A stretch of DNA of 13,555 nucleotides from Chrysiogenia bacterium (lineage in GTDB: Bacteria > JAGRBM01): positions 1 to 13,555 of the forward strand of contig JAGRBM010000011.1 of assembly GCA_020434085.1 (NCBI GenBank), in the 5' to 3' direction. Made by a program: the position numbers and the translations under genes. Shown here one piece after another: positions 7,681-13,555 of the stretch (its first letter is position 1; each line of letters begins with the position of its first letter). Below the pieces are notes generated by a model. That model did no database searches and was not told the origin of the DNA. It was given only the letters and a program-made list of their open reading frames with translations.

Positions 7681-8597
7681 CTGGGCTCCATGAGCTCTCG
7701 CTGAAGGAAGTCATTCATCAATTCATAGGCTTCGCGCACACCATCGACCCAATCGAAGGGGATGTAGGTGAACGCGTGTTCCATCCACGGGTAGGTTTTG
7801 AGAATGACGGCGCTTCCCTGCTCTTTGAGGTAGGCGGCGAGCTGCTCGCTCTGGTCCCAGGGAGTCACCGAATCGCTGGAGCCGTGGATGAGGAGCACCC
7901 TCGTTTCGCAAGAGCGCAGCGGCTGAATCGCGCTGACCGCACGGGCCCCGCTCTCGGGCGATTCCACCCCGCGAATGCAATCGAAAACAAAGGGCGAGGC
8001 AATGTGCCGGGTAAACCAGTTCGTCTGCGCCCAGCGTAGGAAGTCGAATACCCCATACTTGGCCACAACGGCCTGCGGCGCGGGCAGGTCTTCTGCGATT
8101 TCCTGGGCGAAGCGCACCGAGAGATGCGCGCCGGCCGATTCGCCGGCGAACGCGTAGCGATCGGGATCGAGACCCCATTCACCGGCACGCTCGCGCACCA
8201 GGCGGAGCGCCGCGTGGAGGTCTTCGAGCTGCTCGTTGGGCGTAAACTCTGGCGAGAGGCGATAGCCCACGCTGATCACCGCAATGCCGCGCGCCGCGAG
8301 CTTGCGTCCGGTGATGGCCGAGAGCTTGCGCCCGCCGGAGACCCAGCCGCCGCCGTGCATATAAAAGAGAAACGGCAACGGCGCGCCGTTTCCGGGAGGG
8401 TTGCGCGGAAGGTAAACATCCACGCCCTGTTTGCCGCTCTTCCAGCCGTATCGATTGTCGGCGATCACGCGGACCCGGTCGTCGCCGGGCAGCAGGCCCA
8501 GCCGGTGGAAGTGGGGGATGCCGAGCTCACCCAGCCACGTGGCGAAGCGAAGCGCCATCAGATAGATGCGGTGCAACCAATGAATCGTGTTTTTCAT
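7665..8597 (-). CDS. Alpha/beta-hydrolase esterase of the hormone-sensitive-lipase type
   Basis: A 310-residue hydrolase predicted to cleave ester bonds; the substrate cannot be told. HGGGW (81-85) is the oxyanion-hole motif of the alpha/beta hydrolase fold-3 (HSL/bacterial family IV) group, GESAG (152-156) is the nucleophile elbow with Ser154, and Asp242 (HGSSDSVTP) and His274 (MEHAFTY) complete the triad. Residues 11-36 form a moderately hydrophobic N-terminal helix, possibly a cap or membrane-contact element, but there is no clear signal peptide. The ATG has AGGAGG (8608-8613) at 10 bases. The protein ends KKAA, encoded by the A-tract and stem of the shared terminator. It appears monocistronic. 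Some relatives hydrolyse acetylated or isoprenoid esters, but nothing here favours a particular one. The fold and activity class are secure. Confidence 0.92.
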   Translation of the reverse strand: MKNTIHWLHRIYLMALRFATWLGELGIPHFHRLGLLPGDDRVRVIADNRYGWKSGKQGVDVYLPRNPPGNGAPLPFLFYMHGGGWVSGGRKLSAITGRKLAARGIAVISVGYRLSPEFTPNEQLEDLHAALRLVRERAGEWGLDPDRYAFAGESAGAHLSVRFAQEIAEDLPAPQAVVAKYGVFDFLRWAQTNWFTRHIASPFVFDCIRGVESPESGARAVSAIQPLRSCETRVLLIHGSSDSVTPWDQSEQLAAYLKEQGSAVILKTYPWMEHAFTYIPFDWVDGVREAYELMNDFLQRELMEPRKKAA

Positions 8598-8921
8598 GGG
8601 CCCGGGGCCTCCTGCCTCAGCGAAACGGGTTGTCCACTCTAGCGCACCGGGTCAAACCGGCCCATTCCCGAAATGCGCGCGGACAATATCGTCAAAGATC
8701 GGACTTTATTGTCGGGCATGTTGGCCCAATTTATCTCATAGCACGCGATGAGCCCTACTCGATGAATCAGGGAAACAGTAACTACCTGAAATTAAAAGAT
8801 AAACTAGATCGAATTCAATAACTCATTTTCATGTCAATGGAACGATTGTTGCTGAAAACACAATACACACTGTCGCACCTGGAATCGGGCACCCTGATGC
8901 GAAGCGTCACAGAGGCAGAAC
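8598..8921. other. 324-base divergent intergenic region with AT-rich core
   Basis: This gap separates the esterase and response-regulator starts and must promote both. From about 8690 to 8880 it is visibly richer in A and T than the surrounding genes. A 7-bp inverted repeat, GACAATA (8682-8688) with TATTGTC (8707-8713), lies at the edge of that zone. I see no -10/-35 pair good enough to call. Short frames here (for example 8762-8821, 19 codons) have no ribosome binding site, so I do not call them genes. Confidence 0.5.
8682..8713. repeat. Bulged inverted repeat (GACAATA ... TATTGTC)
   Basis: Seven-base perfect arms are separated by 18 bases. An inner AAG (8695-8697) can also pair with CTT (8704-8706), giving a 7+3-bp stem with a 6-base bulge on the left. 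It could be an operator for one of the divergent genes; no protein is implicated. Confidence 0.4.
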
Positions 8922-9815
8922 ATGAACCAGCATCGCGCACTGATTGTCGAAGACTCCGAGCCCATGGTTCGATTGATCGCCGGACTGCTCAAGACCATCC
9001 GGGGGCTACAGGTAGAGTTTGCCCATGACGGGATTGATGCACTCAAGCGTCTCAAACAATCCCGCTTCGATTTGATTCTCACCGATCTGGAAATGCCGAT
9101 CCTCAGCGGCATGCAGTTTATCGCCAAGCTCCGCAACGACCCGGCATACCGAAATGTCTCCGTAGTCGTTGTGAGTGCCGAGGGGAGCGATCGCCAGCAG
9201 AGCGCGGCCCGCAGTGCCGGCGCGACCGAGTTTTTGCAGAAACCGCTCCAGGGCGGAAAACTGATCGAAGTCGTCAGGCGCGTGCTGGAAATGGATGCCG
9301 ACGCCGCAACTGCGCCAGCGACTACCCCCGGGCGCGCGCCCATTCCACGAATCTTCAAGGACACGGCAATCTCGCGGCCATCTGCGCCGACCGCTCATGC
9401 AGATACGCGCACGAAGATCCTTGTCTGCGATGACGACCCCACTCTGCAGCGTCTGATGAGTTCGTTCGTGGCAAAGTCGCTGCGCGCGGAAGTGAAGAGC
9501 GCCAAAGACGGCTTCGACGCGCTGGAACTGCTCGACGAGTATGAGCCCGATCTGCTGATCCTGGACATGATGATGCCGCGAGTGAGCGGTGCGCAGGTAC
9601 TCGATGAACTCGCGCGCCGCCGCGAGCGCGGACTCGCAACGCCTCGCGTGCTCGTCTATTCAGCCATGGACCTTCGCCGGGATGTGCTGCGCAAGGGCGC
9701 CCACGGCTTCCTGCAGAAGCCGGGCAACATCGAACAAATTCGGGAAGCGATTCTGGGCGCTCTTGCCGCGGAAGCCCACGCCCCCAACACGGCATTTGCC
9801 ATCGGACTTCGCTAG
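8922..9815 (+). CDS. Response regulator with two receiver domains and no output domain
   Basis: A 297-residue protein built as REC1 (about 5-124), a proline/alanine-rich linker (125-163) and REC2 (about 164-283). Both receivers look competent. REC1 has Glu10/Asp11, phospho-acceptor Asp55 (LTDLEMP), Ser85 and Lys107 (FLQKP). REC2 has Asp170/Asp171, Asp215 (ILDMMMP), Ser247 and Lys266 (FLQKP). No DNA-binding, GGDEF or enzymatic domain follows, only a short tail, so it probably acts through phosphotransfer or protein contacts. PleD has a REC-REC module before its GGDEF domain; here that output is absent. The ATG has a modest GAGG about 7 bases upstream. The gene converges on a hybrid histidine kinase, its likely partner, and both stops share one CTAG. 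The domain call is very secure; the pathway is inference. Confidence 0.93.
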   Translation: MNQHRALIVEDSEPMVRLIAGLLKTIRGLQVEFAHDGIDALKRLKQSRFDLILTDLEMPILSGMQFIAKLRNDPAYRNVSVVVVSAEGSDRQQSAARSAGATEFLQKPLQGGKLIEVVRRVLEMDADAATAPATTPGRAPIPRIFKDTAISRPSAPTAHADTRTKILVCDDDPTLQRLMSSFVAKSLRAEVKSAKDGFDALELLDEYEPDLLILDMMMPRVSGAQVLDELARRRERGLATPRVLVYSAMDLRRDVLRKGAHGFLQKPGNIEQIREAILGALAAEAHAPNTAFAIGLR

Positions 9816-11611
9816 GGACGATCGCAGCCCGGCGCGCGCCGGCATGCTTTTTCCAGCTTCCGTTGCAGGGAATCCGGCGAGTAAGGTTTCTGGACAAGTA
9901 ATCCATCCTCGCCAAGCTCCCTGAGCAAATCGGCATCGGGGTAACCGGTGGCGATCACGACAGGCAGTTCGGGATTGAGACCCTGCAGCCGTTCTTTCAG
10001 CGCACGACCGTTCATGTCCGGCATGTTGAGATCAAGCACAGCGCAGTCAATTTCTGCGCGTTCGCGCTCATAAATTCGGATTGCTTCTTCTCCCGAGAGC
10101 GCCTCGAAAACCCGATGCCCAATCCTCTGCAATAACTGGCTGGCCACTTCCAGCACTTCCCGCTCGTCATCCACCAGCAGCACCGTCCACCGCCCCGGGA
10201 TTCCGCATTCCTTGCAGGAATCGGCCGTCACCGGCACCGCATCAGAGAGCGGGAAGTACAACCGAAAAGAGGTTCCTTCTCCGGGAACGCTCTCCACATC
10301 CAGGGCGCCGCCGTGGGCCCGAACGATTCCAAGCAGTGCCGAGAGTCCGAGCCCCCGACCGCCATTTTTCGTTGTGAAGAAGGGCTCGAAAATTCTCGCA
10401 CGCGTGGCTTCGTCCATTCCGATTCCATCGTCGCGCACTTCGAGAATTACGTAGTTTCCCGGGCCCAGTGAGAATTCCGGCGAGTTGATCGCAGGCGACC
10501 GGGGCTCCAGAACAACCGTCTGCGTTCGCAACGCCACTCGGCCGCCTTTGTCGCCGATTGCTTCGATCGCATTCTGCAGAAGGTTCACCAGAACCTGGTT
10601 GAGCTGGCCGGCATCGGCCCTGATCGCGGGCATTGCCGCATCGAGTTGCAGTTCCAGCGCGACGGTTACAGGGGTCGTCGCCTCCATCACGCGAACAAAA
10701 TCTTCTGCCACTTTGTTGACGGAAAGCGGCACCAGATCGGGCCGGGTCTTTCCGGTGTAGTAAAGAAGTTGAGCGATCAGGTCTGCGGCACGCGAGGCGG
10801 CAAGTTCGATCTTTTCGATGCTCTCGTAGACGCGCACCGGGTCTGAAATCGAGTCCATCGCCATGCGCGCATAAGCCAGGATCGGCGTCAGAAGATTGTT
10901 GAAGTCGTGGGCAATGCCTCCCGTGATCAGGCCCAGGCTCTCCATTCGGCGCGCTTCTTCGAGCTGGTCCTCGGCCTCGCGCAGGGCTTCCTCGGCCCGC
11001 CGGCGCGGCGTGAGATCGCGCACCAGTGCGAGTGCACCCTCGAAGTTGCCGTTTTCATCGAAGAGAGGATCGGTCTGCAGCTCCGAGATCAGCTCCGTTC
11101 CATCCTTGCGAATAAACCGGAACTCGTGAATCTCGCTGATGCCCTCGCGCCGCCGCTCCATGTTGCTGGAGGCGGTCTGTTTCCCGGATTCTTCATCCGT
11201 GAAATCATACATGCTGCTCTCGAGCATCTCTTGCAGACTCACCGCCAGCATTTGCGCCATCTGTTCATTGGCGAAGGTGGTCTTTCCCCTGGCGTCGATG
11301 GCCCAGACCCCGTCGCTCGTGGAATTGACGATCTGTTCGTAGCGGCTTTCGCTGTGGCGAAGCGCACGCGCGAGATCTCCATGGTTGGCCAGAAGCCGCG
11401 CGATCAGGTAGGCGAACACCACCATCAGCACAAGAATCAGGGTACGCACCCAGATCTCATACCAGGAAGGCGAGAGCATCGATCTCAAAAACGTTTCATT
11501 TTCGTTGAGAGAAGAATCGATAAAGGAATCGATCGACCAGATCACCACCCAGGCGACGGCTGCGTAAAGCAACAGTCGCCCCCAAAGCCGCTTCCTGATG
11601 TCGTCACCCAT
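9812..11611 (-). CDS. Membrane-bound PAS hybrid sensor histidine kinase with C-terminal receiver
   Basis: About 599 residues from the ATG at 11611; a GTG at 11623 would add four. Residue numbers are from the ATG. Two membrane helices (about 13-32 and 54-74) enclose a short outer loop, so sensing is probably cytoplasmic. A PAS domain (about 87-201) and a short coiled coil (about 201-224) follow. The HisKA domain has IAHDFNN (phospho-accepting His235), and the HATPase shows the N box (NLLQNAIEA, Asn347), DDGIGM (394-399), FEPFFTTK (408-415) and GRGLGLS (418-424). The C-terminal REC has Asp481/Asp482, Asp527 (LDLNMP), Thr555 and Lys575. A CKEC pair (466-469) lies between kinase and receiver. The protein should autophosphorylate and pass phosphate to its own receiver and perhaps to the convergent REC-REC protein; an Hpt protein would normally be needed and none is visible. 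Confidence 0.94.
   Translation of the reverse strand: MGDDIRKRLWGRLLLYAAVAWVVIWSIDSFIDSSLNENETFLRSMLSPSWYEIWVRTLILVLMVVFAYLIARLLANHGDLARALRHSESRYEQIVNSTSDGVWAIDARGKTTFANEQMAQMLAVSLQEMLESSMYDFTDEESGKQTASSNMERRREGISEIHEFRFIRKDGTELISELQTDPLFDENGNFEGALALVRDLTPRRRAEEALREAEDQLEEARRMESLGLITGGIAHDFNNLLTPILAYARMAMDSISDPVRVYESIEKIELAASRAADLIAQLLYYTGKTRPDLVPLSVNKVAEDFVRVMEATTPVTVALELQLDAAMPAIRADAGQLNQVLVNLLQNAIEAIGDKGGRVALRTQTVVLEPRSPAINSPEFSLGPGNYVILEVRDDGIGMDEATRARIFEPFFTTKNGGRGLGLSALLGIVRAHGGALDVESVPGEGTSFRLYFPLSDAVPVTADSCKECGIPGRWTVLLVDDEREVLEVASQLLQRIGHRVFEALSGEEAIRIYERERAEIDCAVLDLNMPDMNGRALKERLQGLNPELPVVIATGYPDADLLRELGEDGLLVQKPYSPDSLQRKLEKACRRAPGCDRP
9829..9852 (+). terminator. Possible terminator for the response regulator, inside the kinase coding end
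   Basis: A perfect 14-bp palindrome, CCGGCGCGCGCCGG (9829-9842), starts 14 bases after the response-regulator stop. It is followed, after CATGC, by TTTTT (9848-9852). Folded, it gives a 5-bp GC stem with a GCGC loop. The 5-base gap before the T-run weakens the call. Confidence 0.35.
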
Positions 11612-11638
11612 GATGGCACCCACGGTTATCCGACTGAA

Positions 11639-11658
11639 CCAGGCCTCAAGAGGCCTGG
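11639..11658. promoter_or_regulatory. 9-bp perfect inverted repeat in the kinase leader
   Basis: CCAGGCCTC and GAGGCCTGG are separated by AA. In RNA this would be an 8-bp stem with a CAAG loop. It lies between the candidate kinase promoter and the kinase start, with no T-run on either strand, so it is more likely an operator or leader hairpin than a terminator. Confidence 0.55.
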
Positions 11659-11674
11659 CGCCCTGCGTTCCCCA

Positions 11675-11703
11675 TTGCCCGAAAATCCAACTCTACTTTA
11701 TAT
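11675..11703 (+). promoter_or_regulatory. Candidate promoter for the CPBP protease gene
   Basis: TTGCCC (11675-11680) and TTATAT (11698-11703) are 17 bases apart, matching the sigma-70 consensus at 4/6 and 3/6. This places the transcription start near 11710, upstream of all plausible starts of the protease gene. Confidence 0.4.
11697..11702 (-). promoter_or_regulatory. Candidate -10 box for the histidine kinase gene
   Basis: On the minus strand these bases read TATAAA, 5/6 to the -10 consensus, about 86 bases upstream of the kinase ATG. No good -35 is seen. It overlaps the opposite-strand -10, so the two promoters would compete. Confidence 0.35.
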
Positions 11704-11777
11704 CTGCAATCCCTCGAAGGGGACAGTTCGGCCGGTTTCGCGAAAAAGTGACTGAACCCCTCTGGAAACGCTATTCT

Positions 11778-12485
11778 GTGCCCACTTTGAGAGAGTTCCT
11801 TGCACAGCGAATCGAACGCCGCATGGCGCCCACCGAGGTCGCCGTGGCGGCGCTGTACGCCTTGCCCTATCTGGGCATCGTGCTGGCGCTCCATTTCCTC
11901 GACCCGCCGAACCTGCTGGAGCAGATGCAGGCCGACCCGCTGCTCAAGCCATTGCAAAACATGCTGGGGAGTTTCGCCGTCCCGATGCTGAGCGTTGCAG
12001 CCATTGCGGGTTGGTACGGAAGCCAGAAGCCCGGCCTTGCCGATCTGCGGGGTGCAGAATATGACGCGCTCTCTGGTGCGGTACTCGCGATCGGGGCGAC
12101 GCTTCTGCTTCGCGCCGTTGTCGGAGAGAACATGCCGGCCTTCATTCCGCCAGAGGAAAGCGCGAAACCCGGCATGATGCAGGGGCTCTCGGCCGGGCTG
12201 ATCGAAGAAATCCTGTTTCGCCTGGGTACCTTGCCGCTGGCCTACTTCGGCCTGAGGAAGACGCTCGGCGAGCAACGCGCGAAACTGGCTGCCATCGTCA
12301 TTACCGGGCTTCTCTTCGCGCTCTCCCACGAGCTGACCGGTGCGAGCTTTCACGGGCAGCTGTTTGCGACCCGCACCATTCTGCCCGGCTGCGTAATGAG
12401 CGCACTGTTCTTTGCGGTCTCTCCGACCTTTATCGTGGCGCTTCACTGCACCGCTCACCTGATGATTCCGTTTCTATTTCGATAG
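11778..12485 (+). CDS. CPBP-family (CAAX/Abi-type) intramembrane glutamic protease
   Basis: About 235 residues with roughly seven hydrophobic segments. Numbered from the GTG at 11778, motif 1 EEILFR (Glu143, Glu144, Arg148), motif 2 FALSH (Phe180, His184) and a C-terminal histidine motif LHCTAH (His223, His227) match the EExxxR, FxxxH and H signatures of the CPBP family. Relatives are Rce1-like membrane proteases; bacterial members act in prenyl-protein processing, bacteriocin self-immunity or anti-sigma factor cleavage. The substrate here is unknown. The start is uncertain: the frame is open back to 11598 but would cross the promoter and inverted repeat. A GTG at 11748 and an ATG at 11823 also lack good ribosome sites, and 11778 has only GGAAA upstream. 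The gene is divergent from the histidine kinase and 71 bases ahead of the CarH-like regulator. Confidence 0.85.
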   Translation: MPTLREFLAQRIERRMAPTEVAVAALYALPYLGIVLALHFLDPPNLLEQMQADPLLKPLQNMLGSFAVPMLSVAAIAGWYGSQKPGLADLRGAEYDALSGAVLAIGATLLLRAVVGENMPAFIPPEESAKPGMMQGLSAGLIEEILFRLGTLPLAYFGLRKTLGEQRAKLAAIVITGLLFALSHELTGASFHGQLFATRTILPGCVMSALFFAVSPTFIVALHCTAHLMIPFLFR

Positions 12486-12507
12486 GACCATTTCGCTCAA
12501 ATTTGCC

Positions 12508-12536
12508 TTGACGCGAGCACGACCCCGCGCGAGGAT
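12508..12536 (+). promoter_or_regulatory. Candidate promoter for the CarH-like regulator
   Basis: TTGACG (12508-12513, 5/6 to the -35 consensus) is 17 bases from GAGGAT (12531-12536, 3/6 to the -10). It lies in the 71-base gap after the CPBP gene, so the regulator may be transcribed on its own. Confidence 0.4.
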
Positions 12537-12552
12537 CTGCAGGCAGAGGATC
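12531..12552 (+). repeat. Direct repeat GAGGATC spanning promoter and ribosome site
   Basis: GAGGATC occurs at 12531-12537 and 12546-12552, a 15-base period. The first copy covers the candidate -10 and the second covers the ribosome binding site of the CarH-like gene. CarH-type regulators bind repeated sites at promoters, so autoregulation is conceivable. Two 7-mers are weak evidence. Confidence 0.3.
12545..12550 (+). promoter_or_regulatory. Ribosome binding site for the CarH-like regulator
   Basis: AGAGGA lies 6 bases upstream of the GTG at 12557 and supports that start. Confidence 0.6.
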
Positions 12553-12556
12553 ACAG

Positions 12557-13504
12557 GTGCCGCCGGAAGAACCACCCAGTACGACAAATGCGCGCTACCG
12601 CATCGGTACGGTTGCCACGCTGACCGGAATTTCCACTCACGCGTTGCGTGCATGGGAGCGGCGCTACCATGGCCTGCAACCGGTTCGCACGCCCGGCGGC
12701 GACCGCCTCTACAACGATCAGGACATCGAACGGCTTCGCCTCATCAAGCAGCTTCTTGAGCGCGGCCATGCCATCAGCGAAGTGGCGAACCTTCCGGCGA
12801 GCGAGCTCGAATCCCTTCTCGGCAAGCATCCTGAAAAAACTCCGCCGCCTGTCGCACCCGATTCCGTCGGTGCCGACATTCAGGAATCATTCTTCGAGGC
12901 GCTTCGCATCTTTGACCTCGAACAGGCCGCCCGGATTCTTTCGCGTGCAGCCGTTGCACTCGATCCACGCACACTCATTTTCGAGGTTGCAGCACCCATG
13001 ATTCAGGAAGTGGGCGACCGCTGGGAGAGCGGCGATCTGCGCATCGCTCACGAACATGCGGCCAGCAGCCTGTTCCGCAACCTGCTCGGCGCGCTGATTC
13101 GAACCTATTCGCCCGATTCCGATGCCCCCGACGCAGTGATTGCTACGCCCGCCAATGAGCTCCACGAGTTTGGCGCCTTGCTGGTCGCCATGCTCGCCGT
13201 CTCACGCGGCTGGCGCGTGACCTACCTCGGCCCCAATCTGCCGGCCGAGGAAATCGCTCACGTAGTAGAGGTGCGAAAGGCGCAGCTCCTGCTGCTCTCC
13301 CTCGTGCTTCGCGATGACCCGGTTCGCGGGGCGGAACTCAAAGTGCTCGACCGACTTGTGCCCACGAGCGTCACCATCGTTGCAGGCGGACGGGCAGCCG
13401 AGGAAGCGCGCCAGTGGCTGCCCCGCGTGGAGCGAATCGGCACGCTGCGCGAGCTCGATCGCTTCCTGCAGCAGCGGGCCGCCGCATCGCGCCAAAACAC
13501 CTGA
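12557..13504 (+). CDS. carH: CarH/LitR-like MerR regulator with adenosylcobalamin-binding domain
   Basis: A 315-residue cytoplasmic transcription factor. A MerR-type winged helix (about 14-82, with YRIGTVATLTGISTHALRAW) is joined to a helical cobalamin-binding bundle (about 105-185) and a Rossmann B12 domain (about 190-310). The diagnostic Wx9EH motif is Trp156, Glu166, His167. The ExHxxG motif is Glu201-Leu-His203-Glu-Phe-Gly206, where His203 would be the lower cobalt ligand. SLVL (248-251) and GG (277-278) fit the B12 domain. Known role: in the dark the AdoCbl-bound tetramer represses genes such as carotenoid synthesis, and light breaks the Co-C bond and releases DNA. The residue after Trp156 is Glu, whereas Thermus CarH has the light-state ligand His132 there. 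Targets are not visible and may lie downstream. Family certain; light response inferred. Confidence 0.92.
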   Translation: MPPEEPPSTTNARYRIGTVATLTGISTHALRAWERRYHGLQPVRTPGGDRLYNDQDIERLRLIKQLLERGHAISEVANLPASELESLLGKHPEKTPPPVAPDSVGADIQESFFEALRIFDLEQAARILSRAAVALDPRTLIFEVAAPMIQEVGDRWESGDLRIAHEHAASSLFRNLLGALIRTYSPDSDAPDAVIATPANELHEFGALLVAMLAVSRGWRVTYLGPNLPAEEIAHVVEVRKAQLLLLSLVLRDDPVRGAELKVLDRLVPTSVTIVAGGRAAEEARQWLPRVERIGTLRELDRFLQQRAAASRQNT

Positions 13505-13555
13505 TTCCCCCGCCCGCGCGCCGGCGATTGTCGGCCCTTGCATCCATGTGCCAGA

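Noticed and set aside
8762-8821. 19-codon frame in the AT-rich gap that could be a small peptide
   Set aside because: No Shine-Dalgarno sequence, no hydrophobic or toxin-like pattern, and a length expected by chance.
8886-8901. Sigma-54-like GG-N10-GC element just before the response regulator
   Set aside because: Only the GG and GC spacing fits; the TGGCAC half is poorly matched and no activator site is visible.
11736-11745. TTTCGCGAAA palindrome downstream of the CPBP promoter
   Set aside because: Ten bases of palindrome in GC-rich DNA can occur by chance and nothing links it to a known regulator.
11598-11777. Starting the CPBP protein at the far upstream end of its open frame
   Set aside because: The extension would cross the candidate promoter and the inverted repeat, overlap the kinase start on the other strand, and adds no membrane or domain sequence.
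13520-13535. Terminator after the CarH-like gene (GCCGGC-GATT-GTCGGC)
   Set aside because: The 6-bp stem includes a G-T pair and no T-run follows.

Overview
The window is GC-rich, densely coding bacterial DNA. It holds eight chromosomal-type genes: seven complete and one cut by the left edge. I see no insertion sequence, phage gene, tRNA, rRNA or CRISPR array. A two-PDZ HtrA protease, AddAB-type recombination genes, a REC-rich two-component pair and a CarH/LitR-type B12-dependent MerR regulator would fit a deltaproteobacterial or Myxococcota-like environmental bacterium. That placement is inference from gene content, not a phylogenetic result.

Positions 1-6202 (minus strand, read right to left) look like one transcription unit. 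A periplasmic HtrA/Deg serine protease (4838-6202) is followed by an AddB-like inactive-helicase/Fe-S nuclease (1475-4774). An AddA-like UvrD-family helicase comes next, overlaps the AddB-like gene by 4 bases, and runs off the left edge. The last two genes would form the DNA-end-resection machine that prepares double-strand breaks for RecA. An 8-bp hairpin lies between the protease and the nuclease gene.

Positions 6203-8921 hold a plus-strand six-TM protein with a degenerate GGDEF domain (6425-7633) and a convergent alpha/beta-hydrolase esterase (7665-8597). They share a compact bidirectional terminator, and the esterase stop codon lies inside its loop. A 324-bp gap after the esterase contains a visibly AT-rich stretch with a bulged inverted repeat.

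Positions 8922-11611 hold a two-component pair arranged tail to tail. A REC-linker-REC response regulator with no output domain (plus) meets a membrane-bound PAS hybrid histidine kinase (minus), and their stop codons share one CTAG. The kinase is divergent from a CPBP/CAAX-type intramembrane protease gene (about 11778-12485), with overlapping candidate promoters and a 9-bp inverted repeat in the kinase leader.

Positions 12557-13504 encode a CarH/LitR-like MerR regulator with an adenosylcobalamin-binding module. This suggests light- or B12-responsive control of genes that may lie beyond the right edge.

The most interesting points are protein-level. The GGDEF protein has lost its catalytic motif but keeps the RxxD c-di-GMP-binding site, so it could be a receptor. 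The CarH-like protein keeps the cobalamin motifs but lacks the histidine that forms the light-state upper ligand in Thermus CarH. I found no convincing wholly new multi-gene system.
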